Below are positions 62,902 to 64,000 of a stretch of DNA of 64,000 nucleotides, piece by piece. Below the pieces are notes generated by a model. That model saw only the letters and a program-made list of their open reading frames with translations, was not told the DNA's origin and did no database searches. The stretch is from DATAUD01 sp035511075. Its GTDB lineage: Bacteria > Verrucomicrobiota > Verrucomicrobiia > Limisphaerales > Palsa-1400. Position 1 is the stretch's first letter. Every line of letters starts with the position of its first letter. The DNA lies in contig DATKFW010000059.1 in the NCBI GenBank assembly GCA_035511075.1, forward strand, positions 1-64,000, in the 5' to 3' direction. The position numbers and the translations under genes are program-made.

Positions 62902-63168
62902 ATGACGGACAAGCCAAAGAGCAAGAAAGCGACAATCATGCTGGGACTGGGATTGGATTCCGACGGCCACAAGCGCGTGACCACCGGGCACAATTTCGCG
63001 CTTGTCGGCGGGACGCGCGATACGCACGATGCGATGACCGAAAAGGCTCTCAAGATCAACGAAAAGCTGGCGGCCATGGGAAAGCAGTTGCACGAGATCA
63101 GCCGCGCAGAATTCGATGACATCGCCCGTTCCGTCGGTTTGCAGCGGGGCGGCGAAAAAGAGGTTTGA
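62902..63168 (+). CDS. small conserved protein of unknown function
   Basis: 88 aa beginning MTDKPKSKKATIMLGLGLDS. AGGAG lies 11 bases before the ATG. A short strand region (GHKRVTTGHNFALVGGTRDT) is followed by two predicted helices (HDAMTEKALKINEKLAAMGK and RAEFDDIARSVGLQR). No family could be named. Its stop overlaps the TTG start of uppS, so the two are translationally coupled; a link to isoprenoid or envelope synthesis is only suggested by this. Confidence 0.7.
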   Translation: MTDKPKSKKATIMLGLGLDSDGHKRVTTGHNFALVGGTRDTHDAMTEKALKINEKLAAMGKQLHEISRAEFDDIARSVGLQRGGEKEV

Positions 63169-63899
63169 ACCCCCGCGGCACATTAAGCCCCCAGGCCCAG
63201 GCCACTGTCCCCACACACGTCGCCATCATCATGGATGGCAACGGTCGCTGGGCCAAACGACGCCATTTGCCCCGCGTCGAAGGCCATCGCAACGGCGTCG
63301 AATCCGTCCGCGCCGTCGTTCGCGCCGCCGGCGAGGCGGGTGTCAAATACTTGACCCTCTACGCCTTTTCCGTCGAAAACTGGAGCCGTCCCAAGGACGA
63401 GGTCGATACCTTGATGCGGTACCTGGCCAGGTTCCTCAAAGCTGAAATTGGCGAGTTGAACCGCAACAACGTCCGCCTGGATGCCATCGGCCAGATTTAC
63501 CGTCTGCCGGAATTCGTCCAGGAGCAATTGCAAAAAACCAAAGCCGCCCTGGCGCGCAACAGCGGGTTGACCCTCATTTTGGCGCTCAGTTACGGGGGCC
63601 GCACCGAGATTGTCGAGGCCACGCGCAGCATCGCGCAAAAAGTCCGGGACGGGGAATTGGAGCCCGCGGAGATCAATGAACAATTGCTCTCGCAACATCT
63701 CTACACCGCTTCCTACCCCGACCCCGATTTGCTGATTCGCACCAGCGGGGAGATGCGGATCAGCAACTTTTTATTGTGGCAGATTTCCTACGCCGAACTG
63801 GTGGTCACACCCACGTTGTGGCCGGACTTTCGCAAACCCCAATTCTTCGAAGCCCTTGAGGAATACACCCGGCGCCACCGTCGCTTCGGGCTGGTGTAG
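63165..63899 (+). CDS. uppS: undecaprenyl diphosphate synthase (isoprenyl transferase)
   Basis: 244 aa from a TTG at 63165 that overlaps the previous stop. Conserved cis-prenyltransferase regions are HVAIIMDGNGRWAKRR (Asp for Mg binding, about residues 18-33), LYAFSVENWSRPKDEV, ALSYGGRTEIVEA and the 'DLLIRTSGEMRISNFLLWQ' block. It extends farnesyl diphosphate to the C55 carrier for peptidoglycan and O-antigen synthesis in the cytoplasm. It fits with mpl and lpxA as part of the envelope gene set. Confidence 0.96.
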   Translation: MNPRGTLSPQAQATVPTHVAIIMDGNGRWAKRRHLPRVEGHRNGVESVRAVVRAAGEAGVKYLTLYAFSVENWSRPKDEVDTLMRYLARFLKAEIGELNRNNVRLDAIGQIYRLPEFVQEQLQKTKAALARNSGLTLILALSYGGRTEIVEATRSIAQKVRDGELEPAEINEQLLSQHLYTASYPDPDLLIRTSGEMRISNFLLWQISYAELVVTPTLWPDFRKPQFFEALEEYTRRHRRFGLV

Positions 63900-63960
63900 A
63901 TTGTCTTGAAATCCATTTGCCCATTCGGCAGGGGATTTGATAAAGTAGGTTGAAATCTTT

Positions 63961-64000
63961 ATGGTGGATTACCACAAGATCATTACGATTGAGCCAGGCA
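63961..64000 (+). CDS. start of a DUF433-family gene (partial)
   Basis: Only 13 codons lie in the window: MVDYHKIITIEPG. The 'YHKIITIEPG' opening is characteristic of DUF433 proteins, which resemble VapB-type DNA-binding antitoxins and often sit next to a PIN-like partner. A TTGCCC ... TAAAGT pair (63917-63922 and 63941-63946) could be a weak promoter. The remainder is outside the window, so the call rests on the N-terminus alone. Confidence 0.5.
   Translation, partial: MVDYHKIITIEPG

Overview
The window looks like a chromosomal segment of a Verrucomicrobiota bacterium, probably near Pedosphaera/Limisphaerales. This is an inference from family knowledge; no 16S gene is present. The evidence is: high GC with dense coding on both strands; several secreted LamG, Ig-like and beta-helix proteins that share a C-terminal 'STNL..W' module; a prepilin-type C-terminal tail of verrucomicrobial type; outer-membrane and envelope genes (lpxA, mpl, uppS, an OprB-type porin); and a bacterial proteasome with the ubiquitin-like modifier UBact. 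No rRNA, tRNA, CRISPR array or insertion sequence was recognised.

Layout. 1-1 kb: a truncated ECF sigma factor, then an AbrB-type antitoxin/Doc toxin pair behind a near-consensus promoter. 1-4 kb: an AraC regulator with two GyrI-like domains and an MFS transporter. 3.9-10.3 kb: gcvP, a YCII protein and the cluster UBact-prcB-prcA-pafA; the deamidase Dop and the proteasomal ATPase are not in the window. 10.3-14.9 kb: a PEBP protein and the ybbA-ybbP exporter next to a divergent tesA esterase. 15-20.7 kb: two large secreted proteins around a small zinc-site protein. 20.9-28.8 kb: a tight operon of aldolase, G6P dehydrogenase, ROK kinase, a small conserved protein, a HAD phosphatase, a GH15 glucoamylase, PlsC and a nucleotidyltransferase. 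28.8-33.6 kb: KamA, an ABC-F ATPase, DUF5655 and an EamA transporter. 33.6-38.9 kb: a two-component system divergent from an EF-hand protein, then a porin and an aldo/keto reductase. 39-42.5 kb: a GT2 glycosyltransferase, GlcD and an Ig protein with a pseudopilin-like tail, followed by a cloverleaf-like palindromic repeat. 42.6-47.2 kb: an uncharacterised pair with HLHP motifs, DUF4242 and a conserved protein of unknown function whose 3' end overlaps cinA. 47-54.4 kb: cinA, radC, an ArsR/AHSA1 pair with a clear operator, a desaturase, a serine hydrolase, lpxA and recA. 54.5-64 kb: mpl, gatB, a decayed gene fragment, glgP, a DUF1573-cytochrome c fusion, a secreted Ig protein, a small protein, uppS and the start of a DUF433 gene.

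Themes. Glucan use is well represented: glucoamylase and glycogen phosphorylase release glucose or glucose-1-P, which the ROK kinase and Zwf could pass to the pentose phosphate route. Several readable sigma70-type promoters place the predicted transcription start at or within a few bases of the start codon, with no Shine-Dalgarno sequence, so leaderless mRNAs may be common; other genes (for example the PEBP gene at 10814 and the EF-hand gene) have good ribosome binding sites. The most attractive leads are the split UBact-proteasome cluster, the ArsR operator that exactly fills a promoter spacer, the phased TTAAC repeats by the two-component system, the HLHP membrane pair, and the cloverleaf repeat.
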